Assembly: GCA_002499905.1 (NCBI GenBank)
Contig: DANP01000020.1
Coordinates: 186,001-250,000, forward strand
Reading direction: 5' to 3'
DNA length: 64,000 nt
From: Methanolinea sp. UBA277
GTDB lineage: Archaea; Halobacteriota; Methanomicrobia; Methanomicrobiales; Methanospirillaceae
Position 1 is the stretch's first letter. The number at the start of each line of letters is the position of its first letter. The translations under genes were made by a program, and so were the position numbers. The notes beneath the pieces are model-generated. The model ran no database searches, was not told the origin of the DNA, and saw only the letters and a list, made by a program, of their open reading frames with translations. This document shows positions 62,020 through 64,000 of this stretch, in pieces.

Positions 62020-63102
62020 ATGATCGAGTTTGACCACGTGGTGATGAATTTCGGCGAGAAGGAAGTCCTGAAGGAGCTGTCGTTCTCCATCCAGGATGGC
62101 GAGATCTTCACCTTCATCGGGCCGAGCGGATCCGGGAAGACCACCATCCTCCGCCTTATCGATATACTGGAACGTCCGACAGCGGGAAAAATCCTGATCG
62201 ATGGAACCGATGTCACGACCCTCCGGGACCGGGAAAAGATCCAGGTACGGCGGAAGATGGGCATGGTCTTCCAGAAGCCTTCACCCCTCCGTGGATCGGT
62301 CTACAGCAATGTCGCTATCGGGCTCCATTTCCGGAAGATTGGCCATCAGGAGATCGATGACCGGGTCCATGAAGCACTGGACCTGGTCGGGCTGAAGGGA
62401 TATGAAGAGCGGAAAGCAACCACCCTCTCTGGCGGGGAGATGCAGCGGGTAGCAATCGCCCGGGCCGTTGCCACAAAACCCGATGTGCTCCTCCTCGATG
62501 AACCGACCGCCAACCTCGACCCGCTATCAACCGAGAAGATCGAGAGCCTGATCGGGGCGCTCAAGGAGCGCTTCGGGATCACCGTGGTGTTGTCCACCCA
62601 TGACATGGTGCAGGGGCAGCGGCTGGCCGACCGCATCGCCGTGGTCATCGATGGCCGGATCGGCCAGATCGGCACATCAAAGGAGATCTTCTACCATCCT
62701 ATGAACCGGGCTGTGGCGCATATGGTCGGTGTGGAGAATATCTTTGAAGGTATCGTTGCCGCAAATGAAGCCGGGCTTGCAGACATTGATGTAAACGGCA
62801 CGAGGATCGTTGCTGCTTCACACTCCTCACCCGGCACACCGGTCACCATCTACATGCGACCGGAGGATATCACCTTCTATGCAAAAGACAGCATCCGGAG
62901 CAGTGCACGGAACATGTTTTCCGGACGGATCACTAAGGTCGTTCCCATCGGGCCGATGGTGCGGATGAAGGTCGATGCCGGAGTAAAACTGACAGCGGTT
63001 ATCACGCAACGTTCGTTCGAGGAGCTCGGCCTTGAGCTGGGGAAGGAGACCGAACTCACCTTCAAGGCCAGCGCCATTTACGTGGTTGAACGAACAGAAT
63101 GA
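62020..63102 (+). CDS. tupC: Tungstate ABC transporter ATPase, TupC type
   Basis: The 360-residue energy-coupling subunit. Walker A GPSGSGKTTILR, signature LSGGEMQRVAIARA and Walker B LLLDEPTANLD. The C-terminal part (about 240-360) resembles a TOBE/MOP oxyanion-binding domain (IYMRPEDITFYAKDSIRSSARNMFSGRI), which may give feedback by the transported anion. Last gene of its operon; no further coding region until 63510. Confidence 0.92.
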   Translation: MIEFDHVVMNFGEKEVLKELSFSIQDGEIFTFIGPSGSGKTTILRLIDILERPTAGKILIDGTDVTTLRDREKIQVRRKMGMVFQKPSPLRGSVYSNVAIGLHFRKIGHQEIDDRVHEALDLVGLKGYEERKATTLSGGEMQRVAIARAVATKPDVLLLDEPTANLDPLSTEKIESLIGALKERFGITVVLSTHDMVQGQRLADRIAVVIDGRIGQIGTSKEIFYHPMNRAVAHMVGVENIFEGIVAANEAGLADIDVNGTRIVAASHSSPGTPVTIYMRPEDITFYAKDSIRSSARNMFSGRITKVVPIGPMVRMKVDAGVKLTAVITQRSFEELGLELGKETELTFKASAIYVVERTE

Positions 63103-63238
63103 GCCCTGGTCCATCTCATGAATGGCGGATACTCGTGCATGACACCGGATTCTCTGCCCAACGGATCAGGAATAGTAAAGTATTTTCAGTAAAATTAAAC
63201 AATAATATTTATTATACGCAAGGAGTTAATCACTGGTA

Positions 63239-63465
63239 TGCACCACGGCGACCACCCGTGGTGCGAACGTGCAAGCGTATGTGTGCCGTCCGAAGGGCGG
63301 TCAGGGTTTCCGGCAGGCCGTTTCCCTGGCCCATGGTCCAACCGGCGTCCTGCCACCCCTCCCTGCAGGGTCGGAGCTCATCCCCTGAAGGGACACCCGG
63401 AGGTTTGCCGTAGTATGGTGAACCTGACCTTTCTTCCCGGGGAATGCCCATCTCTCATTTTTTCC
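63239..63465 (+). ncRNA. Candidate structured RNA downstream of tupC
   Basis: The stretch 63103-63509 has no convincing protein gene. TATA-like ATTTATTATA (about 63207-63216) lies about 25 bases before GCACCACGG-CGACCAC-CCGTGGTGC (63240-63264), a perfect 9-base stem. Further stems follow: CCGTCC-GAA-GGGCGG (63287-63301), GTCAGGG...CCCTGGC (63300-63331) enclosing CGG/CCG, and the palindromes CCCTGCAGGG and TTCCCGGGGAA. GGTCAGGGTT near 63299 can also pair with AACCTGACC near 63421. The end may be the T-run after CTCTCA at about 63459. It shows none of the RNase P or SRP RNA signatures I know. Confidence 0.4.
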
Positions 63466-63490
63466 CTTCCGGCATGACTATCTCGCATGC

Positions 63491-63527
63491 CCGCTAATAT
63501 AGCGGACAGATGCAGTGCATTGCACTG
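63491..63527. repeat. Two adjacent palindromes over the MBL gene start
   Basis: CCGCTA-ATA-TAGCGG (63491-63505) and CAGTGCA-T-TGCACTG (63513-63527) are both perfect inverted repeats and bracket the ATG at 63510. The first contains a TATA-like TAATATAG. They could be operators or a hairpin around the start codon; chance is possible for the second, which is coding. Confidence 0.4.
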
Positions 63528-64000
63528 GCCAGCGGAAGCAGCGGCAACTGTCTCTATGTCGAGAGCAGTGAAGAGGCCCTCCTCGTCGATGCCGGGCTCT
63601 CGAAGCGGGAGATCCTGGTCCGGCTCAGGGATGCCGGCGGACAGGAAGAGAAGATACGGGGGATCCTGGTCACCCATGAGCACATCGATCATATCCGCGG
63701 AGCCTATGCCCTGGCCCGCCAGCTGAAGGTCCCGGTCTACGCCACCGGGGGGACCCTCCACGAGATCATCCGGTGCCGTGGGTCAGGGACGATTGCCGTC
63801 GACCTGGTCCGGTGCCGGTGGGAGGAGCATCAGGAGATCGGGAATTTTTCTGTCGAGGCCTTCCCGGTCTCCCACGATGCTAAGGAGCCCTGCGGCTTCA
63901 GGATCACGGAGAACGGGACCTCGCTGTGCTGCTGCACCGATACCGGGGTGATCACCACGGAGATGGAGGGGTGGCTCTCCCGTTGCGACGGGCTGGTGCT
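63510..64000 (+). CDS. MBL-fold metallohydrolase, 3' end outside the window
   Basis: The open frame begins MQCIALASGSSGNCLYVES and continues past base 64000. THEHIDHIRG is the complete HxHxDH metal motif, and PVSHDAKEPCGF and CCCTDTGVIT follow as further metal-site regions. It resembles the YycJ/WalJ-type MBL exonuclease-like group, so DNA processing is possible. Unlike the ETHE1-like protein at 21.6-23 kb, all four first-motif ligands are present. Product incomplete (163 residues visible). Confidence 0.88.
   Translation, partial: MQCIALASGSSGNCLYVESSEEALLVDAGLSKREILVRLRDAGGQEEKIRGILVTHEHIDHIRGAYALARQLKVPVYATGGTLHEIIRCRGSGTIAVDLVRCRWEEHQEIGNFSVEAFPVSHDAKEPCGFRITENGTSLCCCTDTGVITTEMEGWLSRCDGLV

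Noticed and set aside
63239..63465. RNase P RNA or SRP RNA in the same gap
   Set aside because: The conserved GAAAGUCC-type and GGAAG...AGCAG core sequences of those RNAs are not present.
63238..63477. 79-residue plus-strand frame in the gap after tupC
   Set aside because: No ribosome site, no family, unlike proteins nearby; the region reads better as structured RNA.
1..64000. CRISPR array, insertion sequence or tRNA gene
   Set aside because: No regularly spaced direct repeats, no transposase-like frame, and no cloverleaf with a TTCGANNC-type arm was found on reading the intergenic regions.

Overview
The window looks like chromosomal DNA from a hydrogenotrophic methanogen of the order Methanomicrobiales (Methanoculleus/Methanoregula type). 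The grounds are a GC-rich genome with AT-rich TATA-type promoters, archaeal replication and repair proteins (RPA, RadA, FEN1), an archaeal GMP synthase split into subunits, methanogen-restricted families (DUF1890, DUF1894, a DUF2769 remnant), an archaetidyl-type CDP-alcohol transferase, and cobamide and tungsten genes that fit methanogenesis. The order-level call is inference from gene content; no rRNA or tRNA gene was seen.

Layout. (1) 1-10.6 kb: thirteen plus-strand genes in one almost fully overlapping run, hemA-hemB-hemL-hemC-cobA and then cbiT-L-F-G-H-C-D-E, taking glutamyl-tRNA to uroporphyrinogen III and through most of the anaerobic corrin ring pathway. hemD and cbiJ are absent from the run. 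(2) 10.6-26.7 kb: a DNA-repair-rich stretch (a MutY-like glycosylase without an iron-sulfur motif, class II photolyase, mutS-mutL, an SRAP protein) mixed with exported proteins, a YyaL-type thioredoxin-fold protein, a persulfide-dioxygenase-like MBL/rhodanese fusion and a peroxiredoxin. At 23.2-25.5 kb an AT-rich segment carries a decayed copy of the 5' end of a HAD gene flanking an exported-protein gene. (3) 26.7-36 kb: a frameshifted DUF2769 gene, a KamA-family radical SAM gene, a korA-korB-gdhA operon (2-oxoacid to glutamate), and cutA-fdhD-DUF1890-DUF1894. (4) 35-53 kb: lysine synthesis (dapL-lysA), RPA-radA-phosphoglycolate phosphatase, a CBS/winged-helix regulator divergent from a NOG1-like GTPase, a presenilin-like protease, FEN1, hisC-adenylate kinase-CDP-alcohol transferase, a surface protein, and pyrG-guaAB-argD. 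(5) 53-57 kb: a coupled operon of a small protein, a dolichyl-phosphate-type glycosyltransferase, a long TPR/winged-helix protein and a BrxC/BrxD-like P-loop ATPase. (6) 57-64 kb: a tungstate/molybdate island with tupA, a MOT1-type permease, a homologue of molybdenum storage protein, a 67-residue protein, a small winged-helix protein and tupB-tupC. Related CAGTTGG-containing repeats lie upstream of its separate transcription units. Two structured-RNA-like segments and the start of an MBL-fold gene follow.

The most coherent candidates for something undescribed are the tungsten/molybdenum island, with its shared inverted-repeat operator, storage-protein homologue and candidate small regulator, and the TPR plus BREX-like ATPase operon at 53-57 kb. 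Both are read from sequence only; no database search was possible.
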